In this document: positions 53,101-58,693 of the stretch, in pieces
How positions within the stretch are numbered: position 1 is the first letter of the stretch
Layout of the letters: each line of letters opens with the position of its first letter
Assembly: GCA_008828725.1 (NCBI GenBank)
Contig: MEHQ01002843.1
Location: 276,975 to 340,974 of the forward strand
Length of the DNA stretch: 64,000 nt
Source: Saccharina japonica
Lineage: Eukaryota > Sar > Phaeophyceae > Laminariales > Laminariaceae
Direction of reading: 5' to 3'
Position numbers and translations under genes: made by a program
Notes under the pieces: model-generated
Seen by the model: the letters and a program-made list of their open reading frames with translations, nothing else
Database searches by the model: none
Told to the model about the DNA's origin: nothing

Positions 53101-55681
53101 TCCGTTCGAGTACGTCTGGCTTTATGTGGTTTTCATCAGCAGGTCTACGCAGCTGTGCGTAAAACTGTCAACATCATATTGTCGTATTACTTGTTCAGCA
53201 ACGACTGCAGACTAGCACCAAAAGTACACAGCAGTCCGTTGAGCCATCAAGTGCTGCTAATGATGAACAAGAAGAACCGTCAGCATTGTAGTACAAGTAC
53301 TACCGGTGTAACCAATACACGGAATGCACACGTACGACTGCCGCGGTGCCATTCCGTCTGATAAAAGTGGCGGAAACTTCAAATGAGTGAAGGCAGTTAT
53401 GATTCAGGCTTACGTGCATACGACAGGCCGATTCGGGGAGTCCTGTGAATCGGTTGATCATCGCCGCATGGAAAAAATGGCGTGGTACATTACAGACACA
53501 TGCTACGGTAGAGGTAGCACCAACATTTTCTGAGGCTCGTGACTCTATGGGCTCCACCTTACACCAGAAATGGTTTACGAAAAAAATAACGGCGCGACCC
53601 TATAGACAGTCTCAAAATATAAACACATCACGGAAACAAAAGACTGTCGAAATTTCCAATAGTATTTCGTCGAGGAGCCCCGCCCAGTCAGAAATAGTTT
53701 GGGCAAAAACTACCACCTTACCATAGTATGCGTCTACATCCCACGAGCAACCGACGCGTGACTTCGCTCAGGGTCGACATGTAAAACGGCCCGTATGGCA
53801 CACCTTCGTAGCCGCAGTTTTTTGTCGATCGACGTCGGCTTGGCACGAGTACGCCCCCCGCTCTTCGTGTACTCTCCAAATTACAGATGGCGAATACCGA
53901 GCGTTTTGCATGCAAACAACGAACAAGAGGTAGATCGAGACCTCTATCATACCTGCCAAGTCCAAAGGAGTTCGCCATCCGCGTCCAGCTTCAACGCCGT
54001 CCAAACCGTCGTCAAACCAGTCTCCGTTCTATTTTTGAAACCTGCACCGAAAAACGTAGGACAAAACCGGCCACCCCGGATATGAAGGTTGAGGTATGGC
54101 GCCGGCTTGCTCTCTCGATTGTTAAATGGTCTAATAGTTCAGACATATGTTGAAAAAATAGCTCTAACAGGTGACATTCGGTGTGAATGTTCAGTCTGTG
54201 TTCGTTGAGGATCTCTCCTTGACGGAGGAGTAGGTAGTGGAAAACTGGTTGCCCCTTAACCGAAAGCATGCGTTTCCCCTATACGACACATGCACACATT
54301 TTCTGGTTCCATATTCACGCGAAAATGTGCCGTGTCTATAACGTAAGACCCTCAGTGGGAAAAAGCATATCAGAGCTTAAATAAATATCGATGTTTATCA
54401 GTCTGTCTATTCAGGAAATACTTAATCGAAATATATCACGCGAAAACAAACATCAGTATACGGGGTATCTTTGGGTAGGAAATCGGTTGAGGAAGGCAAT
54501 TGATAAATATATGACCATGTATATAGATTGGTAGATGCACCACGTTAAGGATGTAGTGAAGGGGGAAACCTCGTCGTCTAACGAGGTTGGACTATGAAGA
54601 AATCGGCATGTGTTCTTTGCCTGGGCCATGGGGGTCTTGCCATCGCGACATGTGCCAACGTTTTGACAGAATGGCGAACGCGCGGAGCCACCGGCGGACA
54701 GCCTCTCCATAAGCCCCCCGTTGGCAAAATACGGGGTGTGGTCTGAACCCCCCCCCTTGCTAAATTCGCACTTATGAACGCCATCATATTTCGAATAGCC
54801 AAAACATGAACCTTACCTCAAGCGCTTCAGTTTTCATTGTTGTTGAGCGAAGTTCTCGACATACCCTATACTTTCTACGCCATATACTATTAATAGTACT
54901 GCGCTACACCTCTGTCTTTCTCCCGTTGAGGTCTCATGTCCTCTACGACATAGTGGTGGACATCCCCGTCACCAAACGACCTGTGCAATATTCCTCGTCC
55001 CGTGAATATTCCAAGGCATTGTTCTTCCGTCGACTCTCAGCGAGTTGGAGGAACACGAGCTAGGTAGTTTTAGGGAGTCTGTGCGTTTTGCTACATATAA
55101 TTAGGTCCGTAGTTATGTGTATGTAATCAAAAGCAACGACCTAGGCAATAGCATTTACGATTTTAAGCGATGTTGCTACAAACCACTACAGAATATTGAG
55201 CTGCTCTTCGGCCAAGCTTCTTCGTTGAAGGATGTAGTGGTATGTGTTCAGGCGTAAATTGATCGGTGTTCGGGCATAAACTAATCCGCGTTCGGGCGAA
55301 AACAAAATCAGGCCGACGCGAGGGTACTACGGAAGAACTTTGCAATGAGTTTGGAAGCATACAGACAAGTTAAACGATGATAATCTTGCTGAATGCCAAT
55401 CAGCCAACATGGAGTTTATTCATCTGTTTTGTCCCTTCACAACACAGAGTCGAACGAGTGCGGGGTGTTGAGATTTCAAGCTGAAACAAAAGATCAAAAC
55501 GACCCCTCCCCCCCGCCCCAATGAATCAGGCCATCTTCCGATCTCGCAATAAACATTTCGCACGCGACTGCAATGTTGCCATGAAAGTGCCAGTACCAAC
55601 CTTGAACTTACCAGTGAAAACAGACGACCCATCAGAATCCATCGTTACCGCTGTGAAAACGTCGTCATTGGAAGTTCCGCC
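13496..55681 (-). CDS. Beta-propeller-repeat receptor-like TKL kinase, multi-exon gene (5' end not seen)
   Basis: Fifteen exons join in frame: 55612-55681, 53953-54041, 50910-51053, 45362-45526, 42052-42237, 31398-31571, 22541-22708, 19897-21438, 19592-19669, 19185-19376, 18821-18949, 17637-17819, 15023-15418, 14522-14638, 13496-13774. Every intron is GT-AG and every junction is phase 0 except the first visible one, which is phase 1. The assembled part is about 1,303 residues: SBBP-like propeller repeats (1-386), Pro/Ser stalk (about 389-487), transmembrane helix (about 489-511), cytoplasmic linker, helical segments (about 870-979), and a TKL-type kinase (about 1010 to the end). It is inferred to be a plasma-membrane receptor kinase that binds an external ligand through the propeller and signals by Ser/Thr phosphorylation; ligand and substrate are unknown. 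Introns make up about 90 percent of the span. The first visible exon starts in phase 0 in mid-domain, so at least one exon, including the signal peptide, is missing. Exon 19592-19669 is the least certain. Confidence 0.85.
14522..14638 (-). CDS. Receptor kinase exon: DFG and activation segment
   Basis: Thirty-nine codons, phase 0-0, from IGDFGTSIWTHHTMSTGLAT to MSLAWSAPE. The magnesium-binding DFG and the APE motif that closes the activation segment are both present, with several Thr and Ser between them that could be phosphorylated. The acceptor is ttttcgcag and the donor gtatgg. Confidence 0.9.
15023..15418 (-). CDS. Receptor kinase exon: kinase alpha-C to catalytic loop
   Basis: A 132-codon exon, phase 0-0. 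It carries the alpha-C helix glutamate in KVFLRELTTMLRLRSPYTVN, the hinge region LVLVMELLAGGDLRTLL, the alpha-E helix, and the catalytic loop HGDLKSANVLLDGAGRAK. Lys and Asn of the catalytic loop are present. The residue before the catalytic Asp is Gly, so this is a non-RD kinase. The acceptor is aaaacacag and the donor gtgacg. An insert of about 25 residues rich in Lys, Arg, Gly and Glu lies before alpha-C. Confidence 0.9.
15419..17636 (-). other. Intron between kinase exons (2.2 kb)
   Basis: Contains a near-direct repeat, GGTTG-TCGTACAACGTTCAT followed by a shared GGGTGT-GGAT context, at about 17,347-17,397 and 17,518-17,568 (171 bp apart). It also has a C-run near 16,926. No open frame with recognisable similarity. 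Confidence 0.75.
17637..17819 (-). CDS. Receptor kinase exon: kinase N-lobe, glycine loop and ATP lysine
   Basis: Sixty-one codons, phase 0-0. A basic patch (ARRARRRRK) leads into IPEEHVVITDELLGKGGFGG and VFLADYNGRNAAAK. GKGGFGGV is the ATP-binding glycine loop (subdomain I) and the final K is the invariant AxK lysine (subdomain II). The exon ends exactly at that lysine, with donor gtactt. The acceptor is cttggacag. Confidence 0.88.
17820..18820 (-). other. Intron before the glycine-loop exon (1.0 kb)
   Basis: Holds a C-run at about 18,586-18,594 and A/T-rich stretches. I see no feature beyond splice sites. Confidence 0.7.
18821..18949 (-). CDS. Receptor kinase exon: coiled-coil segment 2
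   Basis: Forty-three codons, phase 0-0, with V-S-D-V-K-Q-D-F-R-A-L-K-Q-D-V heptad-like spacing followed by GTVSHDVRAVRNGIHLCQ. The regular V/D/L pattern reads as an amphipathic coiled coil just before the kinase, which would suit dimerisation. The acceptor is gcggttcag and the donor gtaacc. A second in-frame acceptor lies 18 bases further in. Confidence 0.7.
19185..19376 (-). CDS. Receptor kinase exon: helical cytoplasmic segment 1
   Basis: Sixty-four codons, phase 0-0, GGDTIGEAERAMMEDVQDAI through AVVDRAISSLQ. It is rich in Glu, Arg, Leu and Gln with helical spacing. It is probably part of a juxtamembrane helical bundle or coiled coil that couples the receptor to the kinase. The acceptor is gtgatccag and the donor gtgagt. 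Confidence 0.72.
19592..19669 (-). CDS. Receptor kinase exon (tentative): short linker exon
   Basis: A possible 26-codon exon, QGHSVAEALHNPSLDDLPKD and on to SVWPG, phase 0-0, with acceptor cttttgcag and donor gtacag. Its start resembles the start of the next exon (G-x-x-V/I-x-EA). It may be a diverged duplicate, an alternative exon, or not used at all; skipping it keeps the frame. Confidence 0.45.
19897..21438 (-). CDS. Receptor kinase exon: last propeller repeat, stalk, transmembrane helix, cytoplasmic linker
   Basis: A 514-codon exon, phase 0-0 (acceptor ctttcccag, donor gtgaaa). Residues 1-54 are the last propeller repeat, starting NGSAPSDG and ending GGYDFVAVVLD. Residues 57-155 are a Pro/Ser/Ala/Thr stalk made of PAPxSS-type units, probably an extended and heavily O-glycosylated spacer. 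Residues 157-179 (LMITGVVCSVAVFALIAIGC) are a single membrane helix followed by the basic stop-transfer VRKRR. Residues 180-514 are a Ser/Asp/Glu/Gly-rich, probably disordered cytoplasmic segment. It ends in a helical Arg/Lys-rich stretch (LLTHDQENRKSNEASLRRCR) that leads into the helical exons. This is the largest exon and fixes the topology as type I. Confidence 0.88.
21439..22540 (-). other. Intron between propeller repeat 6 and the transmembrane exon (1.1 kb)
   Basis: No repeat family or open frame of note. It contains short duplicated TTAGGT words near 21,725-21,810. Confidence 0.7.
22541..22708 (-). CDS. Receptor kinase exon: propeller repeat 6
   Basis: Fifty-six codons, phase 0-0, from NGTSKDDGVEAMVVRSDGTI to FAIVALSDDGEELWRWQ. 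The acceptor is atattccacag and the donor gtaacc. It opens with NGT like repeat 4, which places an N-glycosylation-type sequon at the repeat boundary if the domain is extracellular. Confidence 0.87.
23880..23965 (+). repeat. Possible tRNA-derived SINE head
   Basis: TGGTCTGAATATTCAAG resembles a pol III A box, and GGGGTTCGATTCTCC about 45 bases later matches the B box (GGTTCGANNC). The stems do not fold as a functional tRNA, so this is at best a tRNA relic or SINE head. Confidence 0.3.
26720..27860. repeat. ~345-bp tandem repeat, about three diverged units
   Basis: Landmarks recur with a period of about 345 bases: AAGTATCGGCGTT / GAGTATCGGCACTGGAG / CGTATCCGTGCTGGAG at about 27,065, 27,411 and 27,754. 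CGTGGTGAGAC-type words follow each, and GCAACATGTGA-CA/GCG precedes the last two (27,323 and 27,666). Units are about 60-70 percent alike, so the array is old. A fourth, weaker unit may begin near 26,720. Confidence 0.65.
28884..29645 (-). mobile_element. TA-flanked MITE, copy 1
   Basis: A 760-bp element bounded by TA and by inverted ends CAGGCTGGTTCAAGTATATC (left) and TGAACCAGCTCG (right). It aligns end to end, in reverse orientation, with copy 2 at 62.9-63.6 kb. The TA flanks and CAGG-type ends fit a Tc1/mariner-like target, but no transposase is encoded, so it is non-autonomous. An internal 62-codon minus-strand frame (29,182-29,370; DDLTAYDHIKSYLTPKIDSI) and a plus-strand frame (within 29,357-29,773) are both largely kept in copy 2. 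That may reflect a parent coding region or plain sequence similarity. Confidence 0.72.
31398..31571 (-). CDS. Receptor kinase exon: propeller repeat 5
   Basis: Fifty-eight codons, phase 0-0, from DGPRGAGNRMTAVSMTEDGS to FVAVKLNADGREVWRWQ. A typical repeat, preceded by a 10.5-kb intron and followed by an 8.7-kb intron. The acceptor is gatgcatcag and the donor gtgcga. Confidence 0.87.
32520..33300 (-). mobile_element. LINE endonuclease-domain fossil
   Basis: Read on the minus strand, the segment gives AWICKHKKGEDKKTSGAGVG then FLVK (about 33,175-33,250), KDLYAPTLEMNGKDI (about 33,020-33,065), VVVGDFNSIIGKEETR (about 32,905-32,953), then AERLNFFAVIELKTF (about 32,818-32,863) and KHLDFIVIKPG (about 32,730-32,760). 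GVGFLV, L-YAPT and the GDFNS motif in this order are the hallmarks of the apurinic-like (APE) endonuclease at the N terminus of non-LTR retrotransposons. Stops and frame changes separate the blocks and no reverse transcriptase follows, so it is a decayed 5' fragment. The clade cannot be told. Confidence 0.6.
34096..34142. repeat. CAGCAGCTG palindromic trinucleotide repeat
   Basis: Repeats of GCAGCAGCTGCAGCAGCTGC form a self-complementary CAG/CTG tract of about 40 bases. Confidence 0.8.
35198..35367. repeat. AGT / AGTGGT microsatellite
   Basis: About 40 bases of AGT trinucleotides pass into about 130 bases of near-perfect AGTGGT hexamers. Frames through it give Ser-Gly, Val or Leu homopolymers and are not genes. 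The length and purity suggest recent expansion and likely length polymorphism. Confidence 0.95.
35535..35700. repeat. CAG run and two-unit 49-bp tandem duplication
   Basis: A CAG run lies at about 35,542-35,563. Two near-identical units with GCCGGCATGGATGC-CAGCCC followed by TTGTACGTACAGCAGTG lie at about 35,609-35,650 and 35,658-35,695. A diverged relative (GCCGGCATCCACGCGGAGCC) lies at about 34,949-34,975. Confidence 0.8.
35738..35935. repeat. Short repeated motif ACTTGAAATTAGTGTGG
   Basis: CTTGAAATTAGTGTA (35,747), CTTGATTTTAGTATGG (about 35,861), CTTGATTTTAGTGTGG (about 35,890) and CTTGAAATTAGTGTGG (about 35,913) recur within 200 bases. The same motif occurs at 61,428 and, with one change, at 62,302. 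Confidence 0.6.
35966..36130. repeat. Degenerate minisatellite CAGTTGGYCTGTTTGCRAAGAG
   Basis: CAGTTGGGCTGTTTGC, CAGTTTGGCTGTTACG, CAGTTGCTGTTTGCGAAGAG, CAGTTGGCCTGTTTGAAGGG, GTCTGTTTGCAAAGAGCTG and CAGTTGGTCTGTACGG follow one another as a diverged tandem repeat of about 20-35 bases. Confidence 0.6.
36351..37770. mobile_element. Fold-back element with long inverted arms
   Basis: The ends are a perfect inverted repeat beginning ACAGGGATAATCATTTGAGA (36,351-36,376 and 37,745-37,770). The inverted similarity continues inward as arms of about 470 bases: 36,458 onward (GTATCAAAACCAAAGGCATT) matches the complement of 37,661 downward. The arms are about 80 percent alike and leave a ~480-bp unique core. 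This structure is typical of fold-back or long-TIR (Mutator-like) DNA transposons. No transposase was recognised; paired 64-codon frames in the two arms are a by-product of arm similarity. No clear target duplication is visible. Confidence 0.75.
41030..41760. repeat. AAGCTTCC / GGAAGCTTCCA palindrome-rich patch
   Basis: Variants of TGGAAGCTTCCATG, GAAGCTTCTAGA, CCACGGAAGCTT and TTCCATGGAAGC occur at high density for about 700 bases on both orientations. A smaller cluster with the same words lies at about 28,365-28,455. No reading frame follows the pattern. Confidence 0.5.
42052..42237 (-). CDS. Receptor kinase exon: propeller repeat 4
   Basis: Sixty-two codons, phase 0-0, beginning NGTLLPDGVADVAMSDDGSV and ending FVAIKLDIEGAEVWRWQ. 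A Ser-rich insertion (six serines in a row) lengthens the loop between the two strand pairs. The acceptor is tttccctcag and the donor gtgaaa. Confidence 0.88.
42238..45361 (-). other. Intron (3.1 kb) between propeller repeats 3 and 4
   Basis: No element recognised. A plus-strand open frame at 42,707-42,913 (68 codons, Ser/Thr/Pro-rich) is unassigned. A short TA run lies near 43,848-43,860. Confidence 0.65.
45362..45526 (-). CDS. Receptor kinase exon: propeller repeat 3
   Basis: Fifty-five codons, phase 0-0, with DGAKSANEGMGIAMDMDGSV at the start and MVAFKLDAGGTLLWEWR at the end. The repeat signature (A-M-D-x-DGSVVIGG, VAFKLDAGG, W-x-W) is clear. The acceptor is cctattcag and the donor gtaaaa. 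Confidence 0.85.
46900..47330. repeat. GAGCGACGGC repeat patch with CAG run
   Basis: GAGCGACGGCGCGATCGACC (about 46,934) and GCGAGCGACGGCACGATCGACC (about 47,241) mark two related segments. Each is followed by GTGCAG-AGCAGCAGC; the first ends in a pure CAG run (about 47,119-47,147). Confidence 0.6.
47400..48850. repeat. ~215-bp diverged satellite, main array of about seven units
   Basis: The landmark GTCGATACCG-CCGCAAGGTGTGG-AAACCCCAACCCC recurs at about 47,558, 47,772, 47,991, 48,208, 48,420 and 48,638, with a weak copy near 48,807. Spacing is 212-219 bases except the last. Each unit also has CCTGGGGCTCATGGAG, CCTCGGGACGACGTCG-GGTCCCGCCGC and TCCTTCCA-CA-TACAACTCC blocks. Related copies lie at 12 kb. 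Confidence 0.75.
48861..49615. mobile_element. TIR element with GGCCCGTACAAAC ends
   Basis: The 13-base ends GGCCCGTACAAAC (48,861-48,873) and its exact complement (49,603-49,615) bound 755 bases. The subterminal regions on both sides are A-rich with related ACTAAA/AAACC words. Such GGSCC-type ends with flanking TTAA/CTTA recall PIF/Harbinger-like MITEs, but a clear three-base target duplication is not visible. It contains an ATG-started 90-codon frame listed separately. Confidence 0.55.
49086..49358 (+). CDS. Unrecognised 90-codon frame inside the TIR element
   Basis: Begins MSTTAAANAPWTGQPEDNEE then KKRKQHGAGARQCSVERRSQ. The first 45 residues look like a real, acidic then basic N terminus in a good ATG context (gagatcATGt), and the rest is less convincing. 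It lies wholly within the 48,861-49,615 element and is opposite in strand to the receptor gene, whose intron holds it. It could be a truncated element protein or a captured gene fragment. No family recognised. Confidence 0.25.
   Translation: MSTTAAANAPWTGQPEDNEEKKRKQHGAGARQCSVERRSQNRGPWGGPSRIACYCTFKTHLLEPAVKRFAQHPYYIQCRSRLSDFGRHRS
49835..49895. repeat. Interspersed repeat copy 3 (CCCCGGGGTTTGAAGTC family)
   Basis: Reads AAATTGTGGCACCGCCGGGG, TTTGAAGTCGTCAACACC, then CGAAGAAAAACCTTGTATAC. It matches the 4.5-kb copy most closely. Confidence 0.5.
50910..51053 (-). CDS. Receptor kinase exon: propeller repeat 2
   Basis: Forty-eight codons, phase 0 at both ends, from DENAGDKRSTNRAAIMDQDG to VVKLHANGSCEWTFQ. 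This is the shortest and most diverged repeat: the loop between the VVMAG and FNVVKL strands is cut to a few residues and the usual W-R-W-Q end is WTFQ. The acceptor is ctatcaacag and the donor gtgagc. Confidence 0.8.
51054..53952 (-). other. Intron (2.9 kb) between propeller repeats 1 and 2
   Basis: I see no mobile element, satellite or credible open frame in this stretch. Confidence 0.65.
53953..54041 (-). CDS. Receptor kinase exon: second half of propeller repeat 1
   Basis: After two bases that complete the split glycine codon, the exon gives 29 codons ending TALKLDADGELLWTWQ. This is the back half of the repeat (ALKLDADG, W-x-W-Q). The acceptor is tcggtgcag and the donor gtatga. The frame and the shared terminal W-Q tie it to the other repeat exons. 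Confidence 0.78.
54042..55611 (-). other. Phase-1 intron (1.6 kb) inside propeller repeat 1
   Basis: The only intron that splits a repeat and the only phase-1 intron. It holds a small three-fold repeat, GTTCGGGCGT/ATAAA (about 55,245-55,305), and nothing else of note. Confidence 0.7.
55612..55681 (-). CDS. Receptor kinase exon: first half of propeller repeat 1
   Basis: The exon reads GGTSNDDVFTAVTMDSDGSS then VFT plus one base. The acceptor is gttcgtcag and the donor gtaagt. It carries the front half of a repeat (NDD-V-x-A-V-x-MDSDGS). The one leftover base joins GT of the next exon to make a glycine codon, so this is the only repeat split by an extra, phase-1 intron. The phase-0 start means a further upstream exon must exist. 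Confidence 0.75.
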
Positions 55682-57257
55682 CTGACGAACACATGGGCAG
55701 AGATGAAATGCACATTACAGCAGCATAATCAGAAAAGAAATACCCAGAAACCGGCGAGTGAGGTGGGACCGAGAAGCCCGGGTTTAGACTCGAACCATTC
55801 AGTAAACAACCAACCTCAAGAAACGTTCGTCATCTGATATTCTAGGACGGCATTCCGAAGATGTATTCAACCTGAACCAGGAGTTTGATATGCGCGATTG
55901 TTTGTTTTGCGGGAAGCGGAGCCTTCGCGAACATTGATTTTCACCCCTGTTTGGGGCGGGGAAATACACCCCGTAACCCGGCGCACACCGTGTGCACGGA
56001 ACCCTCCCCAGTTGTCGAGGGGTATTTTGAGGCGCTACGGTTATCCTCCCGGGTCTCGAAGGGCTGATAACCAAGCGGTATATCCAGTGGTGTCGACCGC
56101 GATATACCATACCTTTGTGTCTAGGCGTGTACGCGCGAGCACGAAACAATTACACGAACGCGGTGGTTGGGCGATGAAATCCAGCGAGACTAGAAGACGC
56201 ATGGAATGGAATAACCGCCGTGGGAAACACCGTGTCTCGCAAAACGCGGGAAACGGAGCAGCCTGATACACAGAGGGAATAGCGTTACACTGCAAACGAA
56301 TGCACCGAATATCTCAAAATGAAAACTTGGCAGATTAGGAAATACTCCACAACTACGGCAGCAAGAGATAATCTCGGCATTCTGCATTCAAGGTTTGAAT
56401 TATTCTAAAACAAACGTCGAGAGCGGCTTATGTTTACGGCAAATTTCTTGTATTTGGGAGATCGGTTCACGGCATGGCGACTCGAACATCCGGGTGAGAA
56501 CTAACTTCCAGGGGCAATGGCGTATATCATCCTAGGCGTTGGCGGGGTTCGCTGAGACCTAGAAGTAGTGGATTCGTGGTCGCCACCGAGTACATCCCAG
56601 ACTACGACATGGGAGGCACGGCGGGCGTAGAAGGAGGCAGACCCAATTGGCCAAACGCGGTTTTGCACCAGCGCAACAATATTCGAGTTTACGCTAGGGC
56701 CTAGTGGGTACAAGGATATGGGGGGAGTTTTAACACATGTACCGGTGCGAGAGTTTTAGAGGATTGTGCTTGTTAGACAAACGGAATTACGTATATACCA
56801 CATCCACAACACCAGGCACTCTTATTTCGTTTTTCGCTAGACCAACGTGACCTCCAGTCGACGGACAGTCGTAGAAGATACCAGGCAGTATGTACAGTAG
56901 TCACGAAGAATATACGACTAATTGTCAAATGTCAACAAAACACGCGACTCGCCCCGTCGTACATTTGGTTCCGTTCGTCAAGGCACCCCGTAAAAATAAG
57001 AAATAATAACGAGGGTCTTTACAAATTTGTACTCACCGTTCCACGGCCGCTCTACTTGTGTCAAGTAAAAACCGGAAAAAAAGGAACAACAGGAAACGTT
57101 TCGAGATTAGGAAATTGTCAGTGCTTGCGTCCCAAACGAACACCGACACACTGACACAGCGATCCCGAGAAGATATACGCAAGCAAAGCGCGTACAGCAG
57201 TGTAAACATAACATTTATAATACCAAAATGACAACACACCTGTTCGACTGAGATATT

Positions 57258-57425
57258 TCAATGTGTGTGTTCTTCGCATTAAACCGTCCTTTCTGCCCGT
57301 CGACATCCAGCACACCCAATGTCCGTGCCGATTATTCGTCTTAGAGAGATACAAGTTATTATGTGGTCAGTAATCCGGTGTGTGTGTTCTTGACATTAAA
57401 CTTTATTTTCTAACCGTCGACATCA
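57258..57425. repeat. CGTCGACATCCAGCACACCC dispersed repeat, two adjacent copies
   Basis: GTGTGTTCTTCGCATTAAAC, CCGTCGACATCCAGCACACC and GTGCCGATTATTCGTC form the first copy. About 110 bases on, GTGTGTTCTTGACATTAAAC and CCGTCGACATCAGG start a second, cut-short copy. Further copies lie at 58.38, 61.87 and 63.82 kb. Confidence 0.7.
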
Positions 57426-58378
57426 GGGGTGCGTATTTCCTCACCCGGAACCCAAACTTTTCCGGGAAAACGCCTTTTTCAGGCTTTCCAAATAGTTTCC
57501 TTTATTACCTCATTCGAGGAAAAAAGGCGTAATTCGTGGGGGGGGGGCAAACATAGTCATCCCCGGGTGGCCCATGCACTATATTGAGCACACGTATAAG
57601 ATTCGTCCAGGCCTTCGGACAGTCATGTTTGATCATTTTCACTCTACACTCTACCTGCAACAGGTACACAGCAATAATAGGAGAGTAGCAGTTGCGCACA
57701 ATGCAAGTACTTGGATACATGTTCATCGGTTTCAAGTATTCACTTGTTCATGTCCTCGTTGATTTTGTCCTGCAGTCATTTGATGCTGCAATAGTAGGAC
57801 CACTGCCGTAGTGCTGATAGCGATCTCTCATGTACGATGATACTTATTTTGCGAGTTAAATCAGCAAATTTTGCGAGTTAAATCAGCAACACAAAGCGCA
57901 AAGCAGGAAGTGACCAGTTAAAGCAGTGCGCTGCTTCGTACGCGTATAGCAATCGCGACCTTATCCGCGACTAAGAACTGCAAACATGGACGCTGGGCGC
58001 CCCAACGAAATCCCAGCGTCCCAGCTGCATCTGTGCCGAGTTCACCCTTTCCGTTCGAATAGGTTAGCTTATATATATGATTATATATGATATTAGTACG
58101 CGTAGTACATTCCTTCGATGATTCCGCTCGTCATAACATCCAATTCCTCTGTATGATATCTGTGTGATATAGCAGGGGCCTGTGGGCGCCTACGTAGCGC
58201 TCGGCTCTGCTGTACAGCTTAGCAGCGTTGAACAAAAAACAAAAACGGGGGTACCTATTCTATCTGGAGGCGTTATTTGCCCGGGGATAAGGGACACAAA
58301 CAATTTCCTCTGAAAAATCATGCTACCTCGAGCCCGATTAATTTCGGGTAAATACCGCTACCTGGAAATACGGATCCC

Positions 58379-58485
58379 TGGTCGACATCCAGCACACCCA
58401 GTGCCCAGTGCCCAGTGCCCGTGCGGATTATTCACCTTAGAGAGGTAAAATACTCCGGTACGACCGACTGACCAGATGTAATTCA
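58379..58485. repeat. CGTCGACATCCAGCACACCC dispersed repeat, copy 3
   Basis: GTCGACATCCAGCACACCCA followed by a small CAGTGCC triplication and GTGCGGATTATTCACC-TTAGAGAGGTA. Lacks the leading GTGTGTTCTTC segment. Confidence 0.65.
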
Positions 58486-58693
58486 TTTTTTCAAGCTGCA
58501 CGATACGTCAGACCCGGCAGTATGGGGCGCGCTTGTTATCTAGCAGGTACCAGGTATTATTGTTTATATCGTATACGAGCTTGTCCAGGCGTATCACCCC
58601 AAATCTCGTCAGGCACGAATGCCGCATGCAATAGCAACCCCAATGTCACATATTTGGAATCATACTGACCGCCATTAACAGTGGATGAGGGTG

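Noticed and set aside
55862-56000. Possible upstream repeat exon ending KLLVQ before GTTGAA
   Set aside because: No DG-S-x-x-x-x-G block, weak donor, and no acceptor giving a repeat-length exon.
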